The translations under genes and the position numbers were made by a program. Shown piece after piece: positions 35,591 through 44,478 of a DNA stretch of 64,000 bases. The notes under the pieces are model-generated. The model was not told where the DNA came from, did not search any database, and saw only the letters and a program-made list of their open reading frames with translations. The DNA is from Micromonospora sp. PLK6-60 (GTDB taxonomy: Bacteria; Actinomycetota; Actinomycetes; Mycobacteriales; Micromonosporaceae): positions 654,603-718,602 of the forward strand of contig NZ_JAIOAA010000001.1 of NCBI RefSeq assembly GCF_019890675.1. The letters run 5' to 3'. Within the stretch, counting starts at the first letter, position 1; each line of letters begins with the position of its first letter.

Positions 35591-36898
35591 CTAGGCCGGG
35601 CGGGCGACGCGATGCGCCGCGGTCAGCTTCTCCAGCAGCGGAACGATTTCGTTCGGGGTGGGCTGGCCGGTCAGTTCGACGCGCAACTGCTCGGCGTTGC
35701 GGGCGAACGACGGGTCCTCCAGCACCCGGATCAGTTGCTTGCGCAGCTTCTCCGGGGTCAGGTTGTCGCCGTCGGCGACGTGCACGCCGGCGCCGCGGGC
35801 CTCCAGCCCGTCGGCCGCGGCGATCGACCCCCAATACTTCACGTGCCAGTACGTGCCGTTGACGATCAGCTGCGGCACGCCGTGCTCCAAGGCCGTGGCG
35901 AAGGACCCCGGACCGCCGTGGTGCACGATGGCCGAGCAGGTCGGCAGCAGCACGCTCAGCGGCACGAAGTCCACCAGGCGGACGTTGTCGGGCAGGTCGG
36001 TCCCCGCGCCGATCTGCCGCTCGTTGAACGTGGCGACGACCTCGATGTCGAGATCCGCCACGGCCTCGAGCAGGTCACGCGGCGACGCCTCGACGCCATG
36101 ACCCTCCCGGTTGGAGACGCCGAGCGTCAGGCAGACCCGCTTGCGGGTGGGCGGCTCGTGCACCCAGTCCGGCACGGTGGCCGGGCCGTTGAAGGGGGTG
36201 GGGCGCACCGGCACGTAGTGCACCCCGGCGTCGGCCGGGTGGTAGACCCACGGCGGCGCCGGGTCGATGGTCCACTGCCCGAGCGCGATCTCCTCGTCGA
36301 AGTGCGCGCCGTGGCGCCGCAGGAACGGCCCCAACCACTGCTCCATCGGATCGGGCAGCGCGTCCTCGCCGCGCTCGGCGCGCGCCTGACGGAAGCCGGC
36401 GCGGATCTGCGCGTGCGCGTCGACGCCCCAGGGCATGCGCGCGTGTGCCGCGCCGCTCACCCGGGCGGCGACCGGACCGGCGAAGGCCAGCGTGTTCCAC
36501 ACGATCAGGTCCGGCCGCCAGCGCAGGGCGTAGTCCACCAGGTCGTCGATCATCGAGTCCGGGGTGAGCAGCTTGTAGAAGTCCCAGGTCAGGTGCGCCA
36601 GCGTCGCTGCCGGATCACCCCAGCCGTACTCGGCCTGGGTGGACCTCGCCCGGGTACGCGGATCGGTTGCCGGAGCCACCGGGTCCTGCTCCGGCTCGGC
36701 CTCCTCCATGTCCTTCTTGAGGTCCGTCATCGGGCGACCGACGGGCGCGGGGGTCAGGCCGATGGAGGCGATGTGCTCGGCCAGGTCGGGCTGGCTGGCG
36801 ACCCGGACCTGATGCCCGGCGGTCCGCAGCGCCCACGCCAAGGGGGTCATCACGTAGAGCTGAGACCTGTTGATGGCCGGTACGAACAGCACGCGCAT
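35591..36898 (-). CDS. Activator-dependent glycosyltransferase (EryCIII/DesVII family)
   Basis: 435 residues, GT-B/GT1 fold. MRVLFVPAINRSQLYVMTPLAWALRTAGH at the start, GQWTIDPAP mid-protein, and VHHGGPGSFATALEHGVPQ in the donor site match EryCIII/DesVII-type enzymes. Members usually need a P450-like activator (EryCII/DesVIII); none is visible in the window, since the P450 at 4104 has an intact heme motif and is a cassette member. It should transfer the deoxysugar made by the genes at 14132-17936 and 37580 to the enediyne aglycone. Confidence 0.9.
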   Translation of the reverse strand: MRVLFVPAINRSQLYVMTPLAWALRTAGHQVRVASQPDLAEHIASIGLTPAPVGRPMTDLKKDMEEAEPEQDPVAPATDPRTRARSTQAEYGWGDPAATLAHLTWDFYKLLTPDSMIDDLVDYALRWRPDLIVWNTLAFAGPVAARVSGAAHARMPWGVDAHAQIRAGFRQARAERGEDALPDPMEQWLGPFLRRHGAHFDEEIALGQWTIDPAPPWVYHPADAGVHYVPVRPTPFNGPATVPDWVHEPPTRKRVCLTLGVSNREGHGVEASPRDLLEAVADLDIEVVATFNERQIGAGTDLPDNVRLVDFVPLSVLLPTCSAIVHHGGPGSFATALEHGVPQLIVNGTYWHVKYWGSIAAADGLEARGAGVHVADGDNLTPEKLRKQLIRVLEDPSFARNAEQLRVELTGQPTPNEIVPLLEKLTAAHRVARPA

Positions 36899-37002
36899 GG
36901 GGAGTCCTTCCCTTGTCCGTGTTTAGGTCCCAGCGTCGCCGTCGCCGGCCGGGCCGGCACCTCCCAGCGTGCGATTCTGCTGACCCGCCGCTCAGCCTAG
37001 GG

Positions 37003-37527
37003 TCACGTCCGGGCGGCGCGCGCCGCGGCGAGCGCGGCGTCGTGATCCGGGTGCTGCTCGATCGCCGGGACGTACTGGGCGTGCACCACGTCGTCGTTCG
37101 CGTCGACGACGAAGACCGCCCGGGCGAGCAGGCGCAGTTCCTTGATCAGCACGCCGTACGCCAGGCCGAAGGAGACGTCGCGGTGGTCGGAGAGGGTCTG
37201 CACGTCGGCCAGGCCCGCCGCCCCGCACCAGCGCTGCTGGGCGAACGGGAGATCGACGGACACGGTCAGCACCCGGAGGCCGTCGACCCCCTGAGCCGCC
37301 TCGTGGAAGCGCCGCGTCTGCTGGTCGCAGACCGGCGTCTCCAGCGACGGAACGGCGGAGATGATGCGTACGGTGCCGCGCGAGGAAGCCAGCGTCACCG
37401 GCGACATGTCGGTGCCGAGGACGGTGAAGTCGGGTGCCTTGTCCCCCACGCTCACCGGTGTCCCGAGCAGGGTGACCGGCCTGCCCCGGAAGGTCGTGAC
37501 GCCGGTCCGCTCCGCGATAGTGGTCAT
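37003..37527 (-). CDS. tpx: Thiol peroxidase (Tpx, atypical 2-Cys peroxiredoxin)
   Basis: 174 residues from ATG 37527 (GGAGAGA upstream). Peroxidatic Cys67 in TPVCDQQ and resolving Cys101, 34 apart exactly as in E. coli Tpx, with PSLETPVC motif. Reduces peroxides using thioredoxin. In a cluster making a radical-generating product it may protect the producer (inference). Lies between the glycosyltransferase and nucleotidylyltransferase genes, same strand. Confidence 0.9.
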   Translation of the reverse strand: MTTIAERTGVTTFRGRPVTLLGTPVSVGDKAPDFTVLGTDMSPVTLASSRGTVRIISAVPSLETPVCDQQTRRFHEAAQGVDGLRVLTVSVDLPFAQQRWCGAAGLADVQTLSDHRDVSFGLAYGVLIKELRLLARAVFVVDANDDVVHAQYVPAIEQHPDHDAALAAARAART

Positions 37528-37579
37528 GATTCTCTCCGGACTCCTCACCGGGATCCGCGGGACCTGTGGGCGTGGGCCG

Positions 37580-38647
37580 CTATCCGGCCAGCTCGACGCT
37601 CACGTGGTCGCTGATCGCCAGGCGATGGTAGGGACTGCCGTGGTCGATGGACTTGATGGCCGCGGAGCGACCGATGACGGAACTGCGCAGGCCGCGCACG
37701 GACGAGATCGACGATCCGTCCTGCACGATGGACTCGGCCAGGTCGGTGGCGGACAGGGTGCAGGCGCGTCCGATCGCGGTGTTCGGCCCGACGTGGCTGT
37801 CCTCGATCAGCGTGTGCGCGCCGACGATCGCCGGGCCCTCGATCCGGGAGCGGACGACGCGTGCCCCGCGTTCGACGACCACGTCACCGACCACGCTGCT
37901 GGCGTCGTCCACCTCGCCGGCGATGTCCGGCCGCAGGGCGCCGAGGAGCCGGCCGTTGCAGGCCAGGACGTCCTCGGTGTGCCCGATGTCCCGCCAGTAG
38001 CCCTCGTAGCGGCTCGCCTCGACCGCCGCCCCGTTCGCCAGCAACCACTGGATGGCGTCGGTGATCTCCAGCTCGCCGCGGTCGCTGGGCGCGATGGACG
38101 CCACCGCCCGGTGGATGGCCGCGGTGAAGAAGTACACCCCGACGACCGCCAGGTCGGACCGCGGCTGCGCCGGCTTCTCGACCAGCCGCTCCACCGCCCC
38201 GTTCGGCGCCACCTCCACGATCCCGAACCGGTGCGGGTCGCCGACCTTCTGCACGACGATGTGCGCGGCCGGGCGGCGCGCCCGGAACTCCGCCGCGAGG
38301 TCGGCGGCCCCGTCCGGCAGGACGTTGTCCCCCAGGTACATGACGAAGTCGTCGGCGCCGAGGAACGGCTCGGCCAGCCGTACGCAGTGGGCCAGGCCGA
38401 GCGGCTGGTCCTGCTCGATGTAGCTGATCCGCAGGCCGAACCGGGCGCCGTCGCCGATGGCGCCGACGATGTCCGACGCCCAGCGCCCGACGATCATCGC
38501 GACCTCGGTCACGCCCATCCGGGCGATGTCCTCCAGGACGTACGCCAGGATCGGCTTGTTCGCCAACGGGATGAGCTGCTTGGGCATCGAGTGGCTGAAG
38601 GGGCGCAGGCGGGTGCCGGACCCACCCGCCAGCACGAGGGCTTTCAC
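37580..38647 (-). CDS. rmlA: Glucose-1-phosphate thymidylyltransferase (RmlA/StrD type)
   Basis: 355 residues. MKALVLAGGSGTRLRPFSHSMPKQLIPLANKP is the nucleotidyltransferase signature, with YLGDNVL for the catalytic Asp and VEKP downstream. A left-handed-helix-like C-terminal part (GARVVRSRIEGPAIVGAHTLIEDS) gives the longer StrD-type form. It makes dTDP-glucose, the first step of the deoxysugar route; no dTDP-glucose 4,6-dehydratase is visible in the window. Starts at 38647. Confidence 0.92.
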   Translation of the reverse strand: MKALVLAGGSGTRLRPFSHSMPKQLIPLANKPILAYVLEDIARMGVTEVAMIVGRWASDIVGAIGDGARFGLRISYIEQDQPLGLAHCVRLAEPFLGADDFVMYLGDNVLPDGAADLAAEFRARRPAAHIVVQKVGDPHRFGIVEVAPNGAVERLVEKPAQPRSDLAVVGVYFFTAAIHRAVASIAPSDRGELEITDAIQWLLANGAAVEASRYEGYWRDIGHTEDVLACNGRLLGALRPDIAGEVDDASSVVGDVVVERGARVVRSRIEGPAIVGAHTLIEDSHVGPNTAIGRACTLSATDLAESIVQDGSSISSVRGLRSSVIGRSAAIKSIDHGSPYHRLAISDHVSVELAG

Positions 38648-38728
38648 ATCAGGTCCTCTCCGGAACCGTCACCGGTCCCAGTGCTCATACGTCGGTGGAG
38701 AGCCTCGCGGAGAGAGGACACCGTCCGG

Positions 38729-39184
38729 TCAGCCCTTGATCGGGCTCGTCTGTCGCGAGACGATCCGCCAGTCGCTGTCGGTCTTGCGGATGATCCACGT
38801 GCCCCGTACCAGGTTGGCGGGGTCGACGGTGCTCGCGCCGCGCGGGATGATCCCGCCGTCGGTGACCGCCAGCGCGACCGTGTCGGTCAGCAGCCGGATC
38901 TCCAGGGGCTCCTCGGTGAGCGTCGAGCCCTGGTAGGGGCCGCTGAACACCTCGGCCATGTACGCCCGGATCTCCTCGCGGTTCATCAACTGCCGGTCGC
39001 CGACGAGCATGCTGCCGTTCTCCACGAACATGTCGGCGAAGGCGTCCGCGTCGTTGGCGTCCCAGGCGGCCCGGACGCGCAGGGCCGCGGTGTACGCGGC
39101 GCCCTTCTCGCCGTTCGGGTATCCGCCGTAGTAGGTCGCCCACTTCTTGGCGCTCTCGACGAGCGACGCGGCTTTCTCGGTCAT
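38729..39184 (-). CDS. SgcJ/EcaC-family NTF2-like protein (copy 2)
   Basis: 151 residues from ATG 39184. Family pattern: RVRAAWDANDADAFADMFVENGSMLVGDRQLMNREEIRAYMAEVFSGPY split in two stretches here as DAFADMFVENGSMLVGDRQL and REEIRAYMAEVFSGPYQGS, then GTWIIRKTDSDWRIVSRQTSP. This is the SgcJ/EcaC/oxidoreductase family related to nogalamycin SnoaL and to SgcJ, which supports nine-membered enediyne production. No catalytic residues assigned. One of three tandem minus-strand copies. Confidence 0.86.
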   Translation of the reverse strand: MTEKAASLVESAKKWATYYGGYPNGEKGAAYTAALRVRAAWDANDADAFADMFVENGSMLVGDRQLMNREEIRAYMAEVFSGPYQGSTLTEEPLEIRLLTDTVALAVTDGGIIPRGASTVDPANLVRGTWIIRKTDSDWRIVSRQTSPIKG

Positions 39185-39219
39185 CTGGTCCTCCCTGTTG
39201 CCGTGATGCGGTGCGGATG

Positions 39220-39699
39220 TCACCAGCGGAGCGTGGCGCCCTCGCCACGGGGGCTGTTCTGGTAGGCGGCGAGCTGCCACTGGCCGTCGCGCAGGACGGT
39301 GACCCAGGTGGACCGGACGGCGAGCTCGGGGGCGATGTCGGTCTCGCCGGGGGCGAGGATCCCGCCGTGGGTACGCAGCAGCGCGACGTCGTCACCGACG
39401 AACCGCACGTCCACCGGGCGCCCGGTCACGCCGGTGCCCTTGAACGGCCCCGCGAAGGCGGCGGCCATGAAGGAGAGGACCTCCCCCCGGCCCACCTTGT
39501 AGACGTCACCGGGGAGGATCATGATGCCGTCCTCGGTGAACACCTCGGCGATGCCGGCGGCATCGTTCTTCGCCCAGGCCGCTACGAGCCGCAGCGGAAC
39601 GCTCAGGGCTTGCTTCTCCTTCTCGCCGGTGAACGGACCGTAGTAGGCGGCCAGCTGGGCAGCCTTGTCCGCCACCTCGGGCGAAGTGCTCGTCGACAT
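39220..39699 (-). CDS. SgcJ/EcaC-family NTF2-like protein (copy 3)
   Basis: 159 residues from ATG 39699. AAYYGPFTGEKEKQALSVPL, then AWAKNDAAGIAEVFTEDGIM and STWVTVLRDGQWQLAAYQNSP follow the same layout as the flanking copies, including a two-residue-shorter loop. It lies 35 bases before copy 2; copy 4 is 143 bases upstream. A role as a cyclisation or chaperone-like helper of the enediyne core is suggested by SgcJ precedent. Confidence 0.86.
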   Translation of the reverse strand: MSTSTSPEVADKAAQLAAYYGPFTGEKEKQALSVPLRLVAAWAKNDAAGIAEVFTEDGIMILPGDVYKVGRGEVLSFMAAAFAGPFKGTGVTGRPVDVRFVGDDVALLRTHGGILAPGETDIAPELAVRSTWVTVLRDGQWQLAAYQNSPRGEGATLRW

Positions 39700-39842
39700 G
39701 TCAGAACTCCATTCCGCATGGACCGATACAACGTCCAGGACAGGCCATTCGGTGGTGACCCGCGTTGCCACCCCATCGTCGGTCCGGGCGCTCGGGGAAC
39801 GCATCTCCGTGCTTGCTCCGGGCCGGCGAGGGGAGCACGGTG

Positions 39843-40325
39843 TCAGCCGCGGATCGGGCTGCCCTGGTGGGACATCAGCTCCAGCACCCCGGGTGCGCGC
39901 CGGGCGATCACCCAGACCGCCCGGATCTCCCGCTGCGGGAGCAGCTCGTCGTCCGTGGCGTACATGATGCCGCCCTGGGTGACCAGGAAGGCGGCGTCGT
40001 CGTTGAGGAACGTGACCGCCAGCGGCCACCCGGTGACCCGGGCGCCGCGCAGCGGGCCGGCGAAGCCCTTGGCCATGTACGCCCGGATCTCCTCCCGGCT
40101 GGTCAGTTGCTCGTCCCCCAGCAGCAGGCTGCCGTTCTCGGCGAAGACCTCGGCGAAGGCGTCCGCGTCGTTGGCCGCCCAGGCCGCCTGTATCCGTTGG
40201 CCGATGGTGAGCGCGGCCTTCTCGTCGGCGCCGGTGAACTGCCGGTAGTACGACTGGTCCTCCGCCACGCCCGCGGTCGCCAGCATGGTGCCGGCGTCAC
40301 CCCACGAGGAACTGTCTTCGGTCAT
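39843..40325 (-). CDS. SgcJ/EcaC-family NTF2-like protein (copy 4)
   Basis: 160 residues from ATG 40325. QRIQAAWAANDADAFAEVFAE, REEIRAYMAKGFAGPLRGAR and EIRAVWVIARRAPGVLELMSHQGSP align with copies 2 and 3. It is the promoter-proximal copy, diverging from the LuxR regulator gene at 40709. The gradual similarity of the three suggests tandem duplication followed by divergence. Confidence 0.86.
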   Translation of the reverse strand: MTEDSSSWGDAGTMLATAGVAEDQSYYRQFTGADEKAALTIGQRIQAAWAANDADAFAEVFAENGSLLLGDEQLTSREEIRAYMAKGFAGPLRGARVTGWPLAVTFLNDDAAFLVTQGGIMYATDDELLPQREIRAVWVIARRAPGVLELMSHQGSPIRG

Positions 40326-40708
40326 TGTCGGGACTCCCTTCGCCACAGCCGTCCGGATCACCGGCGGACCGCGGTCCAGCGCGGGTCCGCCGGTCTCCCC
40401 CGCCCCGACCGCCGGGCCGGACGATCGGCAGCCGACATCACCGCCGGCGCGGGGAGAGAAGGACGTCGGGTCGAGCATGCCGCCGGCGGTACGCGCTGTC
40501 TTCTCCTGGTGTGCCGATCCCGCGGCCGCCGGCTCTCCCGGACCGGTCCGGGTAACCGGATGACGCTACGCCGCTGCCCCGAACACGCCACTCGGACTAC
40601 ACCTTTCGATACCCTGACTTGCACCCTTCGGCGGTTCGGTTGAAGCCGATGAGCGGAGCTCCTAGGGTCCAAGACGAGGGACGTCGTCGAGCTAGGCAGT
40701 GGGCCGAT
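40326..40708. other. Divergent intergenic region, 383 bp
   Basis: Lies between the NTF2-like copy 4 (minus) and the LuxR-like regulator (plus). The last 130 bases are clearly less GC-rich than the surroundings (ACACCTTTCGATACCCTGA near 40600) and should hold the promoters. I see no convincing gene, RNA or palindromic operator. Confidence 0.5.
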
Positions 40709-41419
40709 ATGACCGAGACTTCAGCTGTGGTGGTTCATCTCGAATCGTGGCAACCGACGCCGAAAGGCATCCAGGTCGAGCTCCTGGTGGCCGACGAGTG
40801 TGTCCGCCATGGACTCGCCGTCATGTTGAACTCCCTGGCGATGGTCGACGGGGTTCACCTGTGGGGGTCGGTGGACTTCGCGCCCCGGGTCGCCGCGGCC
40901 GCGCGGGACCGTGCGCCCGATCTGCTCATCCTCCGCTACGGCGACCTCGACGCCGACGCCACGCAACGGCTGGCGCGCGACGCCCGGGAGCGCGGCACGA
41001 AGGTGCTCCTGCTGCTGCACCGGGACCACGAGGACACCCTGGACGGCGTCATCACCGTCCCGAGCAACGGATTCATCGTCCAGGAGGACCTGACGTCCGC
41101 CTCGTTGGCCGCCGCCATCACGAGGGTCACCGACGGGGAGACGCCGATGCCGACGATGCTGGCCGACCGGCTGCTCTCCCGGGCCCGGGAGAGCGTCGTG
41201 CGACCGGCGGCGGCCGGCTCGAACCTGACGCCGCGGGAGCGGCAGGTGCTCGAACTGCTCGTCGAAGGGCTGAGCAACAAGCAGATCGCCCGGCGGCTGA
41301 CCATTTCGCCACACGGCGTCAAGCGTCTCGTGTCGAATGTGCTCGCGAAGCTCAATTGTCCCACCAGGACGCACGCGGTCGCGGTCGCGCTCACCGACGG
41401 AATTCTCGCGGGAGCGTAA
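40709..41419 (+). CDS. LuxR/NarL-type regulator with degenerate receiver
   Basis: 236 residues from ATG 40709. The C-terminal third is a LuxR HTH (LTPRERQVLELLVEGLSNKQIARRL, then ISPHGVKRLVSNVLAKL). The N-terminal domain keeps a receiver-like layout (LLVADECVRHGLAVML) but the phospho-acceptor Asp position is Arg76 (LLILRYG), the Thr/Ser position is His104, and the Lys position is Gln126. It should therefore work without phosphorylation, perhaps binding a ligand, like atypical cluster regulators. Likely controls the divergent NTF2-like/sugar operon. Confidence 0.85.
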   Translation: MTETSAVVVHLESWQPTPKGIQVELLVADECVRHGLAVMLNSLAMVDGVHLWGSVDFAPRVAAAARDRAPDLLILRYGDLDADATQRLARDARERGTKVLLLLHRDHEDTLDGVITVPSNGFIVQEDLTSASLAAAITRVTDGETPMPTMLADRLLSRARESVVRPAAAGSNLTPRERQVLELLVEGLSNKQIARRLTISPHGVKRLVSNVLAKLNCPTRTHAVAVALTDGILAGA

Positions 41420-41522
41420 TGCCCGTGTGTCGCGGTGACTGATCGGGAAAAGAGCACTCGCCGCGGTTATCCTGGTTTCACCGCCACCGGACCGCCGACG
41501 AACACGACAGGTTGGACTGATT

Positions 41523-42335
41523 ATGGAGTTCAAAGCGCTCGATGTCCCGGTGAACTACGTCGAGTACGGCGACGGGACACCGGTCCTGGTGCTGCACGGC
41601 GCGAACGTGGATCACCGGGAAATGACAAGCGCCATGGAACCGATATTCGACGACGTGAAGGATCATCGGCGTATCTACCCGGATCTGCCGGCCATGGGGC
41701 ACACGCCCGCGCCGGAGACGCTCAACAGCGGCGACGACGTGCTGGACCTGCTGCTGGCGTTCGTCGACGGGGTGGTCGGTAAGGAGCCGTTCCGGCTCAT
41801 CGGTCATTCCGCGGGCGCCTACTATGCCCGGGCCATCGCCGGTCGCCGGCCGAAGCAGGTGAGCGGGCTGGCGCTGATCTGTCCGCTCGGTGAGCACGTG
41901 CGGGACGTGCCGGCGCACCAGGTGCTGCACGACTCGGTAGACCGGGGCGACACCCTGGACCCGGCGGAGGAGAGCACCTTCCGCGACTACTTCGTCGTGC
42001 AGACGCCGGCCACGCTGGAGCGCTTCCGGGAATACGTGGCCCCCTCCGCCGAACTGGCCGACGACGAGGGCCTCGCCCGGATCGGCGCGAACTGGATGTT
42101 CAGCACCAGCCCCGAGAAGGGCCCGAAATATGCCAGCCCCGCGCTGATCGTCACCGGCCGCCAGGATTCCATGGTGGGCTACGCCGGCCCCTGGGACCTG
42201 CTCGAGCACTATCCTCGGGCCACCTTCGCGGTGCTCGACCGCGCCGGCCACGCATTGCCGCACGAGCAACCCGACCTGCTCAAGGCGTTGATCACCGAGT
42301 GGCTCGACCGGGCTCGCGAACACGACTCCGCGTGA
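41523..42335 (+). CDS. Alpha/beta hydrolase
   Basis: 270 residues. Oxyanion motif VLHGANVDH, nucleophile elbow GHSAGAYYA, acid TGRQDSM and histidine RAGHALPHEQP make a complete Ser-Asp-His triad. Fold similar to small lactone/ester hydrolases. Epoxide hydrolase activity would be typical in nine-membered enediyne clusters, but the Ser nucleophile (rather than Asp) argues against a classical epoxide hydrolase. Starts at ATG 41523, 103 bases after the regulator. Confidence 0.86.
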   Translation: MEFKALDVPVNYVEYGDGTPVLVLHGANVDHREMTSAMEPIFDDVKDHRRIYPDLPAMGHTPAPETLNSGDDVLDLLLAFVDGVVGKEPFRLIGHSAGAYYARAIAGRRPKQVSGLALICPLGEHVRDVPAHQVLHDSVDRGDTLDPAEESTFRDYFVVQTPATLERFREYVAPSAELADDEGLARIGANWMFSTSPEKGPKYASPALIVTGRQDSMVGYAGPWDLLEHYPRATFAVLDRAGHALPHEQPDLLKALITEWLDRAREHDSA

Positions 42336-42368
42336 GCCGGGCCGGCCCGGCGGCGACCCGGCGACGGG

Positions 42369-43439
42369 TCACGGCCGCCCGCTGAATTCGCGGTGGCCAC
42401 GCAGTGAGTCCCAGGTCCAACCGCCCACCCGCCGCGCCGCCGTCAGGCTCGCCCACGAGGTGAGCGCGATGAGCGCCTCGTCGGTCAGCCCGACGGCACG
42501 GCAGTCGTCGACGACGGGCGGGCTGACCTGATAGGAAGCCAGCACGGTCAGCAGGGCCAGCCGGCCGGCCGGCCGATCGGCGACCGCGAGCCCCGCCACG
42601 GCGTCGGTGGCCCAGGCGCGGCTCACGCCCGGGGGCTCCCCGTGCCACCCGGCCAGCTGCGACAGCACCAGCTCCCGGACCGCCGCCGGCGTGTGCCGGG
42701 CGGCGGCCGCCTCGACGGCGGCCGCCGCCCGGGCGAACGCGTCGGCGACGTGCGGGCTCCCGGCGGTCCACCCGAGGTCGTCGGGCACCGCCGCGGCGGG
42801 CAGCAGATCCGCGGCGTCTCCGGGCCGTCGGGGCGCCCGGGTCACCGGCCGCAGGATCCGCACGAGCAGCCGGAGCAGCCCGCCACGCGCCGGAGCGGGC
42901 AGGCCGGACGGGAAGGGCGACTCGCGGAGGAACACGTTGACCATGCGGTTGAGGTAGTGGAAGGTGACCACCACTCCGACCAGCTCCGCGGCGTGGCCGG
43001 CGGGGAACGGCACCCGGACGAGGCTGTCCGCGGTGGCAGCGGTCGCGCAGCCGGCCGCCCAGGCGACCACCTCCCGCCGGCCGGCGTCGGCGACCGGCCC
43101 GCCCGTGCCGGTGAGGCCGTCCAACGTGGCGCTGTGCACCTCCACGCAGTACGGGCAGGCGTTGCCCCGGGAGACCGCGGTGCCGACGGCCTCCTTGGTG
43201 GGTCGGTCGACCCGGCCGGTGGCGACGAGCGTCTCGCGCAGCATCAGCCAGGCGGCGGCGAGCACGTCGGGGGCCGGTGAGTGCAGCGCGATCGGCGGCG
43301 CGAGCATGCCGAAATCCCGCTCGACCTGGTCGTAGACCCGGTTGACGAGCCCGCCGCCGGTCCCGGGCCGGACCGGCTCGACGTACCGGATCTGGGCCAG
43401 GGAACTGCGCCGGGAAGCTCGGAGGAACACGCTTGCCAT
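42369..43439 (-). CDS. AhpD/carboxymuconolactone-decarboxylase-like protein
   Basis: 356 residues from ATG 43439 (GGGGGCAGG just upstream). The redox motif CPYCVEVH near residue 97, preceded by AVGTAVSRGNA, is the AhpD CxxC-x3-H signature; a second domain region (LNRMVNVFL, then LASYQVSPPVVDD) extends it to twice the usual AhpD length. Members are peroxidases or redox proteins. A paralog lies at 58165. Diverges from the AraC-like regulator. Confidence 0.8.
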   Translation of the reverse strand: MASVFLRASRRSSLAQIRYVEPVRPGTGGGLVNRVYDQVERDFGMLAPPIALHSPAPDVLAAAWLMLRETLVATGRVDRPTKEAVGTAVSRGNACPYCVEVHSATLDGLTGTGGPVADAGRREVVAWAAGCATAATADSLVRVPFPAGHAAELVGVVVTFHYLNRMVNVFLRESPFPSGLPAPARGGLLRLLVRILRPVTRAPRRPGDAADLLPAAAVPDDLGWTAGSPHVADAFARAAAAVEAAAARHTPAAVRELVLSQLAGWHGEPPGVSRAWATDAVAGLAVADRPAGRLALLTVLASYQVSPPVVDDCRAVGLTDEALIALTSWASLTAARRVGGWTWDSLRGHREFSGRP

Positions 43440-43530
43440 GCCTGCCCCCAGTCGGTTGACATTCGCTTGGTCCGGCTCGATTATTCCAACCCGGACCGAA
43501 CGAATCGATGATTGCTCGGGGTGACTTTTG

Positions 43531-43552
43531 GGGGTAGCCATCCGGCTACCCC
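43531..43552. promoter_or_regulatory. Hairpin/dyad in AhpD-AraC divergent promoter region
   Basis: GGGGTAGCC-ATCC-GGCTACCCC is a perfect 9-base dyad in the 226-base gap between the AhpD-like gene (minus) and the araC-like gene (plus). Its position and symmetry fit an operator; a loop of only 4 bases also allows a hairpin. Confidence 0.45.
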
Positions 43553-43665
43553 GGGCCCTAGCCACGTTTGCAGGCCGGGCGGGTCTGTCGACGTTGAACC
43601 GCATTGACGACTCTGAAGATAGCCAGCACTGAGGACGAATAAAGCTGACATCTTTGGGAGTCGTT

Positions 43666-44478
43666 ATGCAGGCGGTCGAGCAGGCGGTCGAGCGGGCCGT
43701 GGAACACGTCATCGAGGCCATCCACGAAAACTACGGCGAGGAACTCTGCATCGATGACCTGGCCCGCACGGCAAGGTACAGCAAGTTCCACTTCACCCGA
43801 ATCTTCCAGCGAACGACCGGGCTCACCCCGGGCCGTTTTCTCTCCGCCGTTCGCCTGCAGAAGGCAAAGCAGCTTCTCACGTCGACGTCGCTGACGGTCA
43901 CCGACATCAGCCACATGGTCGGCTACACCAGCGTCGGCACCTTCAGCTCGCGCTTCGCGTACAGCGTGGGTGTGCCGCCGCGCACCTACCGGCGGCTCGG
44001 TGGTCGCCGGCCCTGGCGGTCCTTCCCGAACGGCCGGATCGACGGCAGCCACCGGGCCGTCACGCACACCCGGTCGACGGTACGCGGCACCATCTCGTGC
44101 ACCGACACGGTCTGCGCGGGGCCCGTCTTCGTCGGGCTCTTTCCCAGCCGAATCCCGCAGGGCGAGCCGGTGCGGTGCGCCGTCCTGCCCCGCACCGGGT
44201 CGTACGTGCTCGACGACGTGCCGCCGGGCACCTGGTACGCGGTGGCCTGCTGCCCCCAGGGCCGGCCGGCCGGGCAGGGCACGGGCCCGAGCGCGGCGGC
44301 CGACGGATGCGAGGGGATGGCGGTCGGGTACCACGGACCGATCACCATGCATCCGGGCGTGGTGCGGATCGCCGACCTGACCATCCGGCCGGCCTGCCCG
44401 CTCGATCCCCCGGTGCTGCTGGCGCTCCCCGACATGCGCGCCGACTCGGTCGTCGCCAACCTGGAGGCGGCCGCGTGA
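43666..44478 (+). CDS. AraC-type regulator with Cys-rich beta-rich C-terminal domain
   Basis: 270 residues from ATG 43666 (GGGAG upstream). The two-helix AraC DNA-binding domain is N-terminal (residues about 8-105: LCIDDLARTARYSKFHFTRIF, VTDISHMVGYTSVGTFSSRF), the reverse of the usual order. The remaining ~150 residues read as beta-strands (GPVFVGLFPSRIPQGEPV, GTWYAVACC) and contain seven cysteines in SCTDTVC, VRCAV, ACCPQ, DGCEG and PACPL. It may sense metal or redox state (inference). Confidence 0.82.
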   Translation: MQAVEQAVERAVEHVIEAIHENYGEELCIDDLARTARYSKFHFTRIFQRTTGLTPGRFLSAVRLQKAKQLLTSTSLTVTDISHMVGYTSVGTFSSRFAYSVGVPPRTYRRLGGRRPWRSFPNGRIDGSHRAVTHTRSTVRGTISCTDTVCAGPVFVGLFPSRIPQGEPVRCAVLPRTGSYVLDDVPPGTWYAVACCPQGRPAGQGTGPSAAADGCEGMAVGYHGPITMHPGVVRIADLTIRPACPLDPPVLLALPDMRADSVVANLEAAA

